A DNA stretch of 64,000 bases from Kofleriaceae bacterium (GTDB taxonomy: Bacteria > Myxococcota_A > Polyangia > Haliangiales > Haliangiaceae). The notes under the pieces are model-generated. The model made no database searches and was not told where the DNA came from. It saw only the letters and a program-made list of their open reading frames with translations. A program made the translations under genes and the position numbers. Location: NCBI GenBank assembly GCA_018057825.1, contig JAGPCY010000005.1, positions 124,001 to 188,000 on the forward strand, read 5' to 3'. Below are positions 40,555 to 50,308 of this stretch, piece after piece (the stretch's first letter is position 1; every line of letters begins with the position of its first letter).

Positions 40555-42596
40555 CGGCGGCGGGCGGCGACGGCGGCCGCCAGCGCCACCAGCGGCCAGG
40601 CTAGCCACAGCGCCCAGGTCCACCACGGGCGGCGGAAGGTGACGACGAGCTGGTGGGTGCCGGGCCCGACGTCGATCGCCAGGTGATCGGGGCTGATCCG
40701 GCGCAGCCGCGCCGGGCGACCGTCGAGGGTGGCGCGCCAGCGCGGGTGCCAGCTCTCGCGGATCGCGAAGGTGGTCGGCGTCCGCGCCACCAGCGTCGCG
40801 GTGATGCGCGATCGGCCGCGCACGATCGCGCGCGCGTCGCCATCGGGCGGAGCGCCCGCGATGCCGTGGCCGTGGTGGGCCAGGACCCGATCGTGGAGCG
40901 GCTCGTCGGTGGCCTGCCAGCGCAGGACCGCGGCCCGGGTCGCGGTCCGCCCCGGCGGCAGCTCGCCGGTGACCTGGACCGGGCCGACCAACCCCGGCGC
41001 GGGGAGCTCGCGCAGCTCGAGGTGCGCGGTCCGCGCCAGGACGACGCCGCCGATCTCGCCGCCGCGCGCCGGCGTGGTCAAGACCAGCGGCGCGTCGTAG
41101 ATCCACGCCGCCTTGGCCGGCGGTGGCGTGGCCCACAGGTAGACGAAGTTCGGCGACGACTGCAGCGCCGCGCCGCCGTAGGCCACGAGCTGCGGTCGGT
41201 CGACCTCGAGGTACGGCAGCATCATCGCCCAGTGGTTCTCGGGGCCGCGGTTCTGCAAGCGGCCGGGGCGCGCCTTGGCGATCGCCGGCATCAGCTCGGC
41301 GAGCTCGCCGCGGTACACCGTGTCCCAGTCGGTCGACAGCCGGACCCGGCTGGCCAGGGTCGGCGCGGTGGCGGAGCCGATCGCGATCAAGAGCGCGCCG
41401 GTCAGCCCGCCGACCACGCCCTGGAGCACCACGCCGTAGGGTTCGCGATCAGCCCAGCGCACGACGTGCTGGAGCAGGGTCACGAACCCGGCGCCGGCCA
41501 CCATCGCCAGGATCACCTGGAGCGCGCCCATGAAGCGGATCGCCGGGAACAGATCATCGGCGCTCTTGAGCGAGCGGCCGACCCCGATCACCAGCGCGAT
41601 CACCAACGCGGCCACCGCCAGCCCGCGCACCGCGTGGCCGCGGCGATCGACGATCGCCCCGGCGATCGCCAGCGGCATCAGCGCGGTCAGGATCGGGGTT
41701 CGGCCGTGATCGAGGAAGCCGCCGCCGACGAGCCAGCGGCCGAGCCGCACGAACCCCGGCCCGGCCTCGTCGGGCAGGCGGTGCGGGAAGCCGCCGAAGG
41801 CCGCGTAGTCGATCACCGTCGGGGCCCAGGCCGCGGCGGTCGCGACCAGGAGCGCCGCGCCGAGGACCACGACCCGGACCAGCGGGCCCCAGACCGCGGT
41901 CGAGCCCGGCGCCGGGTAGCGCCAGCGCGGCGAGCGCGCCGCGGCGGTCGCGATCGCGGTGGTCACGGCCAGCGGCGCCAGCGCCGCGCCCAGGGCCATG
42001 CCGGCCACCGGGTGGCTCATGCCGACGAAGGCGCCCCACGCGATCGCGGGCGCCAGGTGATCGCCGGCGCGCAGCCAGCGCAGGCCGTGGGCCAGCGCCA
42101 GCGGGAACGCGGCGAAGGCCGACACCTGGGTGAACAGCCCGACCGCGAAGACGCCGTCGGCGCCGTGGCCCCACTTGGAGTTCGACAAGGTCAGCGCGAT
42201 CGCCAGGCCACCGCCGAAGGCCGGCCACGGTTCGACGTCGAGGACGCGCAGCGCGCGGTAGCCGGCCGCCGGCGTCAGCACCAGCGGCAACCAGATCGCG
42301 AACTGAAACCAGAACAGCGGGTGACCGAAGATCGCGGCCAGCGCGCCCGGCGCCAGGGCCGGCAGGAGCTGGTAGTAGTAGCCGGTCGGGAAGCCGGCGT
42401 TGGCCGATGGGTTCCACCAGTCGAGGTCGCCGTGGCGCAGCCCGTCCGAGATCCGGACGACCTCGGCCCAGTGGAAGGTGTTGTCATCCCCGGCCAGCTC
42501 GCCGGCGAACACCCGGCGGTAGATCACGCCGAGCGCGAGCGTGGTCAGCGCCAGCGCCACCAGCGGCAGGGCCCGCGACCAGCGCGGCGCGGTCAC
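40533..42596 (-). CDS. YfhO-like polytopic membrane protein
   Basis: The 687-residue protein has about 12 hydrophobic segments over residues 10-440 (for example LPLVALALTTLALGVIYRRV, GALAAIFGHPLFWFQFAIWLPL, AALVIALVIGVG) and an extracytoplasmic C-terminal domain. That domain has ESWHPRWRATLDGRPARL and HQLVVTFRRPWW, the YfhO family's beta-sandwich region. One last helix follows. YfhO proteins act in envelope glycopolymer modification. The GTG start overlaps the PfkB-kinase stop (GTGA, 42593-42596), so the two genes are coupled. Confidence 0.8.
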   Translation of the reverse strand: MTAPRWSRALPLVALALTTLALGVIYRRVFAGELAGDDNTFHWAEVVRISDGLRHGDLDWWNPSANAGFPTGYYYQLLPALAPGALAAIFGHPLFWFQFAIWLPLVLTPAAGYRALRVLDVEPWPAFGGGLAIALTLSNSKWGHGADGVFAVGLFTQVSAFAAFPLALAHGLRWLRAGDHLAPAIAWGAFVGMSHPVAGMALGAALAPLAVTTAIATAAARSPRWRYPAPGSTAVWGPLVRVVVLGAALLVATAAAWAPTVIDYAAFGGFPHRLPDEAGPGFVRLGRWLVGGGFLDHGRTPILTALMPLAIAGAIVDRRGHAVRGLAVAALVIALVIGVGRSLKSADDLFPAIRFMGALQVILAMVAGAGFVTLLQHVVRWADREPYGVVLQGVVGGLTGALLIAIGSATAPTLASRVRLSTDWDTVYRGELAELMPAIAKARPGRLQNRGPENHWAMMLPYLEVDRPQLVAYGGAALQSSPNFVYLWATPPPAKAAWIYDAPLVLTTPARGGEIGGVVLARTAHLELRELPAPGLVGPVQVTGELPPGRTATRAAVLRWQATDEPLHDRVLAHHGHGIAGAPPDGDARAIVRGRSRITATLVARTPTTFAIRESWHPRWRATLDGRPARLRRISPDHLAIDVGPGTHQLVVTFRRPWWTWALWLAWPLVALAAAVAARRRHSGVSA

Positions 42597-43471
42597 GCCG
42601 GCCCCATCGCCGCCAGCACCCCAGGGCCGTCGAGCGCCGGGGTCGCGCCGCGGACGCCGGCCACCGCCGCCGCGAGCGCGCTGGCCAGCCGGGCGATCCG
42701 CGGCCAGGGCCAGCCCGCCAGGAGGCCATGGGTCAGCCCGGCCAGGTACGCGTCGCCGCACCCGACCGCGTCGCCGCCCGGCGCGGCCGGCACCGCGGCG
42801 ACCGGCACGGTCAGGCCGGGCGCGTACCAGGTGCTGCCCTCGGCGCCGCGGGTCACCGCGACCAGCCGCGCGCCGCGGCCCAGGAGCCACGCGACCGGAT
42901 CGGCGTGGCCGAGCCGGCGCGCGATCGCCGCCACCTCGCGGTGGTTGAGCTTGACCACGTCGGCCGCCTCGAGGGCCGCGGCCAGGGCGCGATCGTCGTC
43001 GGCGGTGGCGGCGGCGCCGCGCAGGTTGGGATCGCAGATCTTCACCACCCGCGGCGAGGTCGCGGCCAGGGCCGCGGTCCAGGCCGCCAGCCCCGCGGGG
43101 GTCCGCTGCGCCAGCGTGCCGTAGATCAGCGCGCGGGCGCCGGGCAGCGCCGCGGCCACCGCGTCGGTCATCGCCAGGTGCTCCCAGGCCCGGTCGGCGC
43201 AGAGCGTGTAGCGCGGCTCGCCGTCGACCACGGTCACCGCGACCTCGCCGGTGGCGTGGACGGGATCGCGCTGGGCCAGGGCCAGGTCGACGCCGCGCGC
43301 GCTCAGCCGGGCCAGGGCGTCGGCGCCGTCGGCATCGTCGCCGACCCGGGTGACCAGGGCCACCGGCGTGCCCAGCCCGGCCAGGTGCCAGGCCACGTTG
43401 GCGGGCGCGCCGCCGAGCTGCGCTCCGTCGGGAAACCGGTCCCACAGGACCTCGCCCCAGACGATCACCAT
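42593..43471 (-). CDS. PfkB-family sugar/nucleoside kinase
   Basis: The 292-residue protein is a ribokinase-like PfkB kinase. It has IVWGEVLWDRFPDG, the GGAPANVAWHLAGLG substrate motif, CDPNLRG, LNHREV and the C-terminal anion-hole GDAVGCGDAYLAGL with the catalytic Asp. In the usual G-A-G-D, Ala is replaced by Cys. The ATG at 43471 is the family start; upstream codons are not. It is divergent from the NAD salvage operon and coupled to the YfhO-like gene. Sugar specificity (ribose, fructose or nucleoside) cannot be told from sequence. Confidence 0.9.
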   Translation of the reverse strand: MVIVWGEVLWDRFPDGAQLGGAPANVAWHLAGLGTPVALVTRVGDDADGADALARLSARGVDLALAQRDPVHATGEVAVTVVDGEPRYTLCADRAWEHLAMTDAVAAALPGARALIYGTLAQRTPAGLAAWTAALAATSPRVVKICDPNLRGAAATADDDRALAAALEAADVVKLNHREVAAIARRLGHADPVAWLLGRGARLVAVTRGAEGSTWYAPGLTVPVAAVPAAPGGDAVGCGDAYLAGLTHGLLAGWPWPRIARLASALAAAVAGVRGATPALDGPGVLAAMGPA

Positions 43472-43474
43472 GGC

Positions 43475-43503
43475 TTGACGGCGGGCATGTTCGTGTACAT
43501 GAT
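43475..43503 (+). promoter_or_regulatory. Candidate sigma70-type promoter of the NAD operon
   Basis: TTGACG (43475-43480) and CATGAT (43498-43503) are spaced 17 bp and lie in an unusually AT-rich patch. The predicted start is about 110 nt upstream of pncB, leaving a leader. The -10 overlaps a perfect inverted repeat. Confidence 0.45.
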
Positions 43504-43507
43504 ACAC
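43493..43507. promoter_or_regulatory. Candidate NrtR operator, GTGTA-N5-TACAC
   Basis: A perfect 5-bp inverted repeat, GTGTA and TACAC around CATGA, sits between the divergent PfkB and NAD-operon genes and covers the predicted -10. The operon's last gene encodes an NrtR-type repressor, making this its likeliest binding site. Assignment is inference. Confidence 0.45.
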
Positions 43508-43617
43508 TATATGGCGTCACCCGCGCGAGCACCGGCGTGCCGGACCCGATTGTCGCGAACTGTCGGCCGCGATCCATCGCTCGCGAGGCAAATCGATCGC
43601 CAGGAGGGCCACCGCCC

Positions 43618-45093
43618 ATGACCGCGTCCTCGCTGTCCGCGCTGTATCGATCGTCTCTGGCCCTGGCCACCGACCTCTACCAGCTCACGATGGCCTACGG
43701 CTACTGGAAGGCCGGCGTCGCCGATCGCGAGGCGGTCTTCCACCTGAGCTTTCGGCGCGAGCCCTTCGCCGGCGGCTACGCGATCGCCGCCGGCACCGCC
43801 CTGGCGGTCGAGCTGGCGCGGGGGCTCGCGTTCGCCGCCGACGATCTCGACTACCTGGCGACCGTGACCGGCGCCGACGGCCGGCCGCTCTTTCCGCGCG
43901 CGTTCCTCGACTACCTGGGCGGGCTGCGCTTCACCGGCTCGATCGACGTCGTCCCCGAGGGCGCCGCGGTCTTCGCCCACGAGCCGCTGGTCCGGGTCCA
44001 GGCGCCGATCGCGGTCGCCCAGCTCCTCGAGACGCCGATGCTGGCGGTGGTGAACTTCTCGACGCTCATCGCCACCAAGGCCAGCCGGGTGGTGGCGGCG
44101 GCCGGCGCCGAGCCGGTGATCGAGCTCGGCCTGCGCCGGGCCCAAGGCCTCGACGGCGGCGTGACCGCGAGCCGGGCGGCGTGGATCGGCGGTTGCGCCG
44201 GCACCTCCAACGTCCTGGCCGGCAAGCTCTACGGCATCCCGGTGCGCGGCACCCACGCCCACTCGTGGGTCATGTTCTGGGGCGACGACGAGCGCGCGTT
44301 TCGCGCCTACGCCGACGCCGTCCCCGGCGCCGCCACGTTCTTGTGCGACACCTTCGACACCGAGGCCGGGGTCGCTGCGGCGATCGCGGTCGGCCGCGAG
44401 CTGCGCGCCGCCGGCCACGAGCTCCTCGGCGTCCGCCTCGACTCCGGCGATCTGGCCCACTTGTCGATCGTCGCCCGCCGCCTACTCGACGACGCCGGCT
44501 TCGCCGCCACCCGGATCGTGGCGTCGAACGATCTCGACGAGGAGCTGATCGCCAGCCTGCACGCCCAGGGCGCGCGCATCGACACCTGGGGCGTCGGGAC
44601 CAAGCTGGTCACCGCCTACGATCAGCCAGCGCTGGGCGGCGTCTACAAGCTCGGCGCGGTCCGGGAACCGGACGGTTCGTGGCGCTACCCGATCAAGGTG
44701 TCGGAGCAGCCGATCAAGATCTCGACCCCCGGCGTCCTCGGGGTCCGGCGGTCGTGGCGCGGCGGCGAGCTGGTCGGCGACGTGATCTACGATCGCGAGG
44801 CCGGCCTGGCCGGGCCCCGGATCGGCTGCGACCTGGCCGAGCCCGGCCGGCGCTTCGCCCTCGACGGCGATCGCGAGGAGGAGCTGCTGGTGCCGGCGCT
44901 CGTCGACGGCGCGGTGGTCGGCGAGCCGGGCGATCTGACCGCGGCCCGGGCCCGGTGCGCGCGCGACCTGGCGGCGCTGTCGCCGCGGACCCGACGATCG
45001 CGCAACCCGCAGCCGTACCCGGTCGGCCTCGAGCCGGCCCTGGCGGCGCGCAAGCAGGCCCTGGTCGCCGCGGCCCGGGGAGGTGCGGCGTGA
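43618..45093 (+). CDS. pncB: Nicotinate phosphoribosyltransferase
   Basis: The 491-residue enzyme makes nicotinate mononucleotide from nicotinate and PRPP. It has [53 protein letters not shown] (substrate loop), [11 protein letters not shown] (conserved His), [11 protein letters not shown]-type and [10 protein letters not shown] segments, and [21 protein letters not shown]. It begins the operon with AGGAGG about 10 nt before the ATG. Four genes follow closely: PRPP synthetase, nadE, nrtR. The layout is a self-contained nicotinate-to-NAD path lacking only the adenylyltransferase. Confidence 0.95.
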   Translation: MTASSLSALYRSSLALATDLYQLTMAYGYWKAGVADREAVFHLSFRREPFAGGYAIAAGTALAVELARGLAFAADDLDYLATVTGADGRPLFPRAFLDYLGGLRFTGSIDVVPEGAAVFAHEPLVRVQAPIAVAQLLETPMLAVVNFSTLIATKASRVVAAAGAEPVIELGLRRAQGLDGGVTASRAAWIGGCAGTSNVLAGKLYGIPVRGTHAHSWVMFWGDDERAFRAYADAVPGAATFLCDTFDTEAGVAAAIAVGRELRAAGHELLGVRLDSGDLAHLSIVARRLLDDAGFAATRIVASNDLDEELIASLHAQGARIDTWGVGTKLVTAYDQPALGGVYKLGAVREPDGSWRYPIKVSEQPIKISTPGVLGVRRSWRGGELVGDVIYDREAGLAGPRIGCDLAEPGRRFALDGDREEELLVPALVDGAVVGEPGDLTAARARCARDLAALSPRTRRSRNPQPYPVGLEPALAARKQALVAAARGGAA

Positions 45094-46007
45094 CCCCGCT
45101 GGTGTTCGCCGCCAGCCGCGATCGCGCGCTGGCCGAGCGGATCGCCGCCACCGCCGGCTGGCCGTGCGGCGAGGTCGAGCGCCAGACCTTCCCCGACGGC
45201 GAGCGCTACCAGCGGGTCGCGACCGCGGTCGCCGATCGCGACGTCGTGATCGTCGGCGGCACGATCGACGAGGACGCCACCCTCGAGATCTACGATCTGG
45301 CGTCGACGATCGTCGCCCACGGCGCCTACCGCTTGACCCTGGTCGTGCCGTACTACGGCTACTCGACGATGGAGCGGGCGGTCCGCCCCGGTGAGGTCGT
45401 CACGGCCAAGACCCGGGCCCGGATGTTGTCGTCGATCCCCGAGGCCAGCCGCGGCAACCGGGTCTTCCTCCTCGATCTCCACGTCGGCACGATCGCCCAC
45501 TACTTCGAGGGCGCGATCCGCACCGTCCACGTCTACGGCAAGTCGATCGTCACCGCGGCGGCGCGGCGCCTGGGCGGCCCCGACTTCGTGCTGGCCTGCA
45601 CCGACGCCGGGCGCGCCAAGTGGGTCGAGAGCCTGGCCAACGACCTCGGCGTGCCGGCGGCCTTCGTCTACAAGCGTCGGCTCGACGGTGAGACCACCGC
45701 GGTCACCGGGGTGTCGGCCGAGGTCCGGGGCAAGCGGGTCGTGATCTACGACGACATGATCCGGACCGGCGGCTCGCTGGTGAACGCCGCCCGCGCCTAC
45801 CGCGACGCCGGCGCGATCGCGATCGACGCGATCGCCACCCACGGGTTGTTCCCGGGGGATTCCCTCGAGCGCCTGCGCGCCACCGGGTTGTTCGGTCGGT
45901 TGGTCGTGACCGACAGCCATCCGCGGGCGCGGGCCCTGGCCTCGGACTTTCTCGAGGTCGAGACCGTCGCGCCGCTGTTCGTCGAGCACCTGCGTGCCAA
46001 TGTGTGA
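45090..46007 (+). CDS. prs: PRPP synthetase (ribose-phosphate diphosphokinase)
   Basis: The 305-residue protein has the RPPK fold: [14 protein letters not shown] (family FPDGE), [54 protein letters not shown] and the PRPP-binding [18 protein letters not shown]. It forms PRPP from ribose 5-phosphate and ATP. The GTG overlaps the pncB stop. Its place directly behind pncB suggests a dedicated PRPP supply for NAD salvage, as in some phage and bacterial NAD-repair operons; the housekeeping prs is probably elsewhere. Confidence 0.9.
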   Translation: MTPLVFAASRDRALAERIAATAGWPCGEVERQTFPDGERYQRVATAVADRDVVIVGGTIDEDATLEIYDLASTIVAHGAYRLTLVVPYYGYSTMERAVRPGEVVTAKTRARMLSSIPEASRGNRVFLLDLHVGTIAHYFEGAIRTVHVYGKSIVTAAARRLGGPDFVLACTDAGRAKWVESLANDLGVPAAFVYKRRLDGETTAVTGVSAEVRGKRVVIYDDMIRTGGSLVNAARAYRDAGAIAIDAIATHGLFPGDSLERLRATGLFGRLVVTDSHPRARALASDFLEVETVAPLFVEHLRANV

Positions 46008-46025
46008 TCGAACGGAGCCCGCGCC

Positions 46026-48050
46026 ATGAAGCTCATCAAGGTCGCCGCCGCCTGCCTGAACCAGATCCCGTTCGCCTGGGATCACAACCTGGCCAACATC
46101 CGCGCCGCCCTGGCCGCGGCCCGCGCCGCCGACGCCACCGTGGTGTGTCTGCCCGAGCTGTGCCTGACCGGCTACGGCTGCGAGGACGCGTTCTTCGCGC
46201 CCGGGCTCCAGGACCAGGCCTTCCGCTGCCTCGAGGAGCTCCTGCCCGACACCCGCGGCCTGGTCGTCGCGGTGGGCCTGCCGCTCTACCACGAGAAGGC
46301 GCTCTACAACGTCGCCGCGCTGGTGGTCGACGGCGCGATCGCCGGCTTCGTCGGCAAGCGCTTCCTGGCCGGCGACGGCATCCACTACGAGCCGCGGTGG
46401 TTCAAGGAGTGGCCGGCCGGCGAGCGCGATCGCTTCGAGCGCGACGGCCAGGCCTGGCCGATCGGCGATCTGTTGTTCGACGTCGGCGACGTGCGGATCG
46501 GGTTCGAGATCTGCGAGGACGCCTGGGTCGCCAACCGCCCGGGCGCCGATCTGGCGCTGCGCGGCGTCGATCTGCTCTTGAATCCGTCGGCCAGCCACTT
46601 CGCCTTCGGCAAGTTCGCGGTCCGGCAGCGCTTCGTGATCGAGGGCAGCCGGGCCTTCGGCGTCGGCTATGTCTACGCCAACCTGCTCGGCAACGAGGCC
46701 GGGCGGGTGGTCTACGACGGCGGCGCGCTGGTGGCGTCGGGCGGCGAGCTCTTGGCCCGCGGCCGCCGCCTCGGCCTGGCCGGCCACGAGGTCGTGGTCG
46801 CCACCGTCGACGTCGAGTCCAACCGCCGCGAGCAGGCCCGGCGCGGCAGTCACCGGCCGCGCCACGACGCCGACCTGGGCGTGGTCGAGGTCGACTTCGC
46901 GTGGCCGGCGCGCCGCCCGGGCCCGCCGCCGACGATCGCGCCGACCTGGGAGGACGGCTCGGCGCTGCGCCACGAGGAGTTCGCGCGCGCGGTCGCGCTG
47001 GGGTTGTGGGACTACCTGCGCAAGAGTCGGGCCCGCGGCTACGTGGTCTCGATCTCGGGCGGCGCCGACTCGGCGGCGTGCGCGGTGCTGGTGCGCCTGG
47101 CGATCGAGCTGGCGATCGCCGAGCTCGGCGCGGACGGCGTGCGCGCCGCCTTGCCGCACCTCGACCTCGACGCCGCGACCGCCGGCGATCCCGCGGCCCT
47201 GACCCGGCGCCTCCTGGCCTGCGCCTACCAGCCGACCGCCAACTCCGGGGCCGTGACCCAGACCGCGGCGCGCGAGGTGGCGGCCGCGGTCGGCGCCGAG
47301 TTCCACCTGTTCGAGGTCGGCGACCTGGTCGCTGGCTACGTCCACACCGTCGAGGCCGCGGTCGGCCGGACCCTGACCTGGGAGCGCGACGACGTCGCCC
47401 TGCAGAACATCCAGGCCCGGGTCCGCGCGCCGTCGATCTGGCTGCTCGCCAACCTGCGCGGCGCGATCTTGCTCACCACCTCGAACCGCTCCGAGGCCGC
47501 GGTCGGCTACGCCACGATGGACGGCGACACCGCTGGCGGCCTGGCGCCGCTCGGCGGCATCGACAAGACCTACCTGCGGGTGTGGCTGCGGTGGATGGAG
47601 GCCACCGGCCCGGTCGGGCTGGCGCCGATCCCGGCCCTGTCGTTCATCAACGCCCAGCAGCCGACCGCCGAGCTGCGCCCGCCTGGTCAGGCCCAGACCG
47701 ACGAGAAAGATCTCATGCCCTACGACGTGCTCGAGGCCATCGAGGACGAGGCCATCCGCGACAAGCGCATGCCCCTCGAGGTGCTGGCCGAGGTCGCGCC
47801 GCAGTTCCCGGCCCACGCGCTGGCCGACCTGTGTCGGTGGATCGAGCGGTTCTTTCGCTTGTGGTGCGCCAACCAGTGGAAGCGCGAGCGCTTCGCCCCT
47901 GGCTTCCACCTCGACGACAAGAACCTCGACCCGCGGTCGTGGTGTCGCTTCCCGATCCTGTCGGGCGGCTTCGCGCGCGAGCTGGCGGCGCTCGCCGCCT
48001 TCCCGACCACCGCCGAGTACGCGGCCTGGGTCGCCGAGCGGGGGCGGTGA
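46026..48050 (+). CDS. nadE: Glutamine-dependent NAD+ synthetase
   Basis: The 674-residue protein fuses an N-terminal nitrilase-type glutaminase and a C-terminal NAD synthetase. The glutaminase triad is visible as Glu in [14 protein letters not shown], Lys in [12 protein letters not shown] and Cys in [11 protein letters not shown]. The synthetase has a P-loop [43 protein letters not shown] and a C-terminal extension. It amidates nicotinate adenine dinucleotide with glutamine-derived ammonia. GGAG lies before the ATG; its stop shares a base with nrtR (TGATG). Confidence 0.96.
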   Translation: MKLIKVAAACLNQIPFAWDHNLANIRAALAAARAADATVVCLPELCLTGYGCEDAFFAPGLQDQAFRCLEELLPDTRGLVVAVGLPLYHEKALYNVAALVVDGAIAGFVGKRFLAGDGIHYEPRWFKEWPAGERDRFERDGQAWPIGDLLFDVGDVRIGFEICEDAWVANRPGADLALRGVDLLLNPSASHFAFGKFAVRQRFVIEGSRAFGVGYVYANLLGNEAGRVVYDGGALVASGGELLARGRRLGLAGHEVVVATVDVESNRREQARRGSHRPRHDADLGVVEVDFAWPARRPGPPPTIAPTWEDGSALRHEEFARAVALGLWDYLRKSRARGYVVSISGGADSAACAVLVRLAIELAIAELGADGVRAALPHLDLDAATAGDPAALTRRLLACAYQPTANSGAVTQTAAREVAAAVGAEFHLFEVGDLVAGYVHTVEAAVGRTLTWERDDVALQNIQARVRAPSIWLLANLRGAILLTTSNRSEAAVGYATMDGDTAGGLAPLGGIDKTYLRVWLRWMEATGPVGLAPIPALSFINAQQPTAELRPPGQAQTDEKDLMPYDVLEAIEDEAIRDKRMPLEVLAEVAPQFPAHALADLCRWIERFFRLWCANQWKRERFAPGFHLDDKNLDPRSWCRFPILSGGFARELAALAAFPTTAEYAAWVAERGR

Positions 48051-48766
48051 TGGCGACCTGGAGCCCACCGCCACCCGGCCGGCACACCTACCCGTATCCG
48101 CGGCCGGCGGTCGCGGTCGACTGCGTGGTCCTCGGCCTCGACACCGACGATCTCAAGGTCCTCTTGATCCGTCGCGGCGTCGATCCATGGAAAGGCGCGT
48201 GGGCCTTGCCCGGCGGCTTCGTCGGCGAGGACGAGTCCCTCGAGGACGCCGCCCGCCGCGAGCTGCGCGAGGAGACCGGCATCGGCGAGGTGTTCCTCGA
48301 GCAGCTCTACACCTTCGGCGCGCCCGAGCGCGATCCGCGGCACCGCGTGATCTCGGTGGCCTACTACGCGCTGGCCAAGCTGTCGGACTTCCACCTGGCC
48401 CCCGGCACCGACGCCGCCGGCGCCGGCTGGCACGCGCTGGCCGCGCTGCCGAGCCTGGCCTTCGACCACGCGGCGATCATCGACGCCGCGGTCGCCCGGC
48501 TGCGCGGCAAGGTCCGCTACGCGCCGATCGGCTTCGAGCTCTTGCCGCCGCGCTTCACGCTCACCCAGCTTCAGCGCCTCTACGAGATCATCCTCGAGCG
48601 GACCCTCGACAAGCGCAACTTCCGCAAGAAGATCCTGTCGCTCGGGCTGGTGATCGAGACCGACGAGGTCCAGACCGGCGTGCGCCATCGCGCCGCGCGC
48701 CTGTACCGCTTCGATCGCAAGAAGTACGACCGCCTGGTCAAGCACGGCTTCGAGTTCGCGATCTGA
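48050..48766 (+). CDS. nrtR: NrtR, Nudix-type repressor of NAD metabolism
   Basis: The 238-residue protein has an N-terminal Nudix domain with a complete Nudix box (GX5EX7REUXEEXGU, around residue 59-82), and a C-terminal winged helix. The linker [15 protein letters not shown] followed by [11 protein letters not shown] is diagnostic of NrtR. Family members repress NAD genes and are released by ADP-ribose. It is last in the NAD operon and should autoregulate. Unlike several NrtR proteins its Nudix box is intact, so it may also hydrolyse ADP-ribose. The candidate operator is at 43493-43507. Confidence 0.95.
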   Translation: MATWSPPPPGRHTYPYPRPAVAVDCVVLGLDTDDLKVLLIRRGVDPWKGAWALPGGFVGEDESLEDAARRELREETGIGEVFLEQLYTFGAPERDPRHRVISVAYYALAKLSDFHLAPGTDAAGAGWHALAALPSLAFDHAAIIDAAVARLRGKVRYAPIGFELLPPRFTLTQLQRLYEIILERTLDKRNFRKKILSLGLVIETDEVQTGVRHRAARLYRFDRKKYDRLVKHGFEFAI

Positions 48767-48791
48767 GCGCGCGCCGGCGTCCGGCGCCCGG

Positions 48792-50024
48792 TCACGCGGT
48801 CAGGGCGGCGATCGTGCGCGGCGCGAGCTGGGTCACGACCGCGCGGGCCGGCGCGGCGATCAGCCGGTCGCGGAGCGCCGGCGGGAAGTGGACCTCGGTG
48901 CCATCGCCGCGCAGGCCGGCCTCGACCGCGGTGGCGGCCAGCCCGAGGAGGCGGTCGAGGTGGACGTAGGTCGCGAGGGCCTGGGCCACCGCCGGCGCCG
49001 CGTCGGGCCCGACGGTAATGGCGGCCTCGTCGGTGAGCGTCGCGGCGGGCGGCTCCTCGGCGCCGACCGCGCCAGCGACCGCGCGCGCCACCGCGCCCAG
49101 GACGCGATCGCTGCCGTCGGGAGCGAGGGGCTCGACCAGCCCGGCCAGGCCGGTCAACCAGGCGCCGCGCACTGGCCGCGCCACCGCCGCGGGGTCGGCC
49201 GGGCCGACGAGGAAGAAGTCCGGTGGATCGCCGGGCCCGTCGCGCAGCTCGACCAGGGCCGCGCCGAGCGGGTGGCCGGCGGGCACCGCTGCGGCCAGGT
49301 CGGCGTAGACGAAGCGCCGGGCCAGGGCCAGGAGCCACCACACGAGCTTCAGGTTGGTGTAGTGCGCGGCGAAGCGCTCGACCTCGTCGCCGGCCGCGGC
49401 CAGGGCGGCGACCGCCGGGCCCTCGGCGCGCGGGCGCCCGGTGAGGAGCGCCTCGAGGAACCGCCGGATCATCGCCTCGGAGCCGGCGCAGGCCTCGACC
49501 TCACCGACGAGGAGCCCGGTGGCCTCGGCCGACGCCGCGATCGCCGCCGCGGTCATCGCCGGCGCCGGACCACCGGCCAGCCGCTCGACCAGGATCCGCT
49601 GGGCCCACAGGCCGACGCCCTGGGTGGCCTTGGCCAGGGCCGCGGCGAACCCCGGGATCGGTTGGTCGCGGCGCAGGAGGAAGAACCACGGCAGCGACGC
49701 GGCGAACTGGCTGACCCGCCACACGTCGAGCAGCTCGGGGGCGGCCTCGGGGCGCGCCGCGGCGTAGCGCGTGCGGAGGACCGCGAGCGCGTCGACGACG
49801 TCGTCCCAGTGACTCGACATCTGCGCCAGCGCCGCGACGTTCATCGGCCGGCCGTGGCGCGAGCCGGGGTAGGGGCACGCGCGGTGGATCAGATCGCCGG
49901 GCCGCAGGTGCTCGGGCGGCGTGCGCACCTCGCACAGCGGGCGGTCGTCGGCGTCGCGGTGGTGGCGCTCCTCGAGCATGCGGAGGAGCAGCGGCGCCGA
50001 GGTCGGCGCGGGGCGGGAGCTCAC
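48792..50024 (-). CDS. Unknown 410-residue protein coupled to a GG-leader peptide
   Basis: I do not recognise this 410-residue protein. It has no signal peptide or clear membrane helix and looks helical: CEVRTPPEHLRPGDLIHRAC, MSSHWDDVVDALAVLRTRY, VSQFAASLPWFFLLRRDQP, GVGLWAQRILVERLAGG, VERFAAHYTNLKLVWWLLALARRFVYADL. Aromatic residues cluster in residues 110-130 and 230-250. Its ATG overlaps the stop of the upstream GG-leader peptide gene (ATGA, 50021-50024), so both are made together in a fixed order. It could modify, bind, protect against or help export the peptide; nothing in the sequence decides. It is convergent with nrtR, 25 bp away. Confidence 0.75.
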   Translation of the reverse strand: MSSRPAPTSAPLLLRMLEERHHRDADDRPLCEVRTPPEHLRPGDLIHRACPYPGSRHGRPMNVAALAQMSSHWDDVVDALAVLRTRYAAARPEAAPELLDVWRVSQFAASLPWFFLLRRDQPIPGFAAALAKATQGVGLWAQRILVERLAGGPAPAMTAAAIAASAEATGLLVGEVEACAGSEAMIRRFLEALLTGRPRAEGPAVAALAAAGDEVERFAAHYTNLKLVWWLLALARRFVYADLAAAVPAGHPLGAALVELRDGPGDPPDFFLVGPADPAAVARPVRGAWLTGLAGLVEPLAPDGSDRVLGAVARAVAGAVGAEEPPAATLTDEAAITVGPDAAPAVAQALATYVHLDRLLGLAATAVEAGLRGDGTEVHFPPALRDRLIAAPARAVVTQLAPRTIAALTA

Positions 50025-50308
50025 CAGCCCTTCTTACCCTTGCCGCAGATCACCTGGGGCGCGGCGGCCGGCTGGTTGAGCAGGGACATCGCCAAGAGCG
50101 GCATGAGCTGGCTCATCGCGTCGGAGCCCTGGTTCTGGTTGCGGCCCAGGTCGCGGATCGAGTTCTCGATGCTGTTCAGGGTGTCCATCATGCGCTGATC
50201 GAAGTCGGCGCGGCTCGAGCCCGACGAGGCGGCGCGGCGGCCCCCGGAGACGGTGGCGAGGTCGGCGGGGTCGATGGTGGCGAAGGTCGGGGTCGGCTTG
50301 GTGGACAT
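50021..50308 (-). CDS. Double-glycine-leader peptide, bacteriocin/RiPP-like precursor
   Basis: The 95-residue product begins with a leader of the double-glycine type: ATIDPADLATVSGG, with the cleavage site after Gly23. The leader pattern (acidic/hydrophobic helix, L..V.GG) matches Nif11/bacteriocin-like leaders processed by C39-peptidase exporters. The 72-residue remainder is hydrophilic, with Ser/Arg/Asn/Gln-rich helix (DFDQRMMDTLNSIENSIRDL), a hydrophobic patch (LMPLLAMSLLNQP) and a basic tail with one Cys (ICGKGKKGW, Cys88). AAGGA precedes the ATG. No C39 transporter or modifying enzyme is nearby in the window. The secreted role is inferred. Confidence 0.7.
   Translation of the reverse strand: MSTKPTPTFATIDPADLATVSGGRRAASSGSSRADFDQRMMDTLNSIENSIRDLGRNQNQGSDAMSQLMPLLAMSLLNQPAAAPQVICGKGKKGW

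Noticed and set aside
36844-41136. A 1430-codon minus-strand frame covering several plus-strand genes
   Set aside because: Low-complexity Arg/Gly-rich translation, and it reads through hexamer array 3 as Ser-Val repeats. The genes on the plus strand have strong family matches.
40533-43670. A single 1045-residue minus-strand protein
   Set aside because: The open frame runs through the PfkB kinase gene, which is in another frame. The GTGA overlap at 42593-42596 marks the true YfhO-like start.
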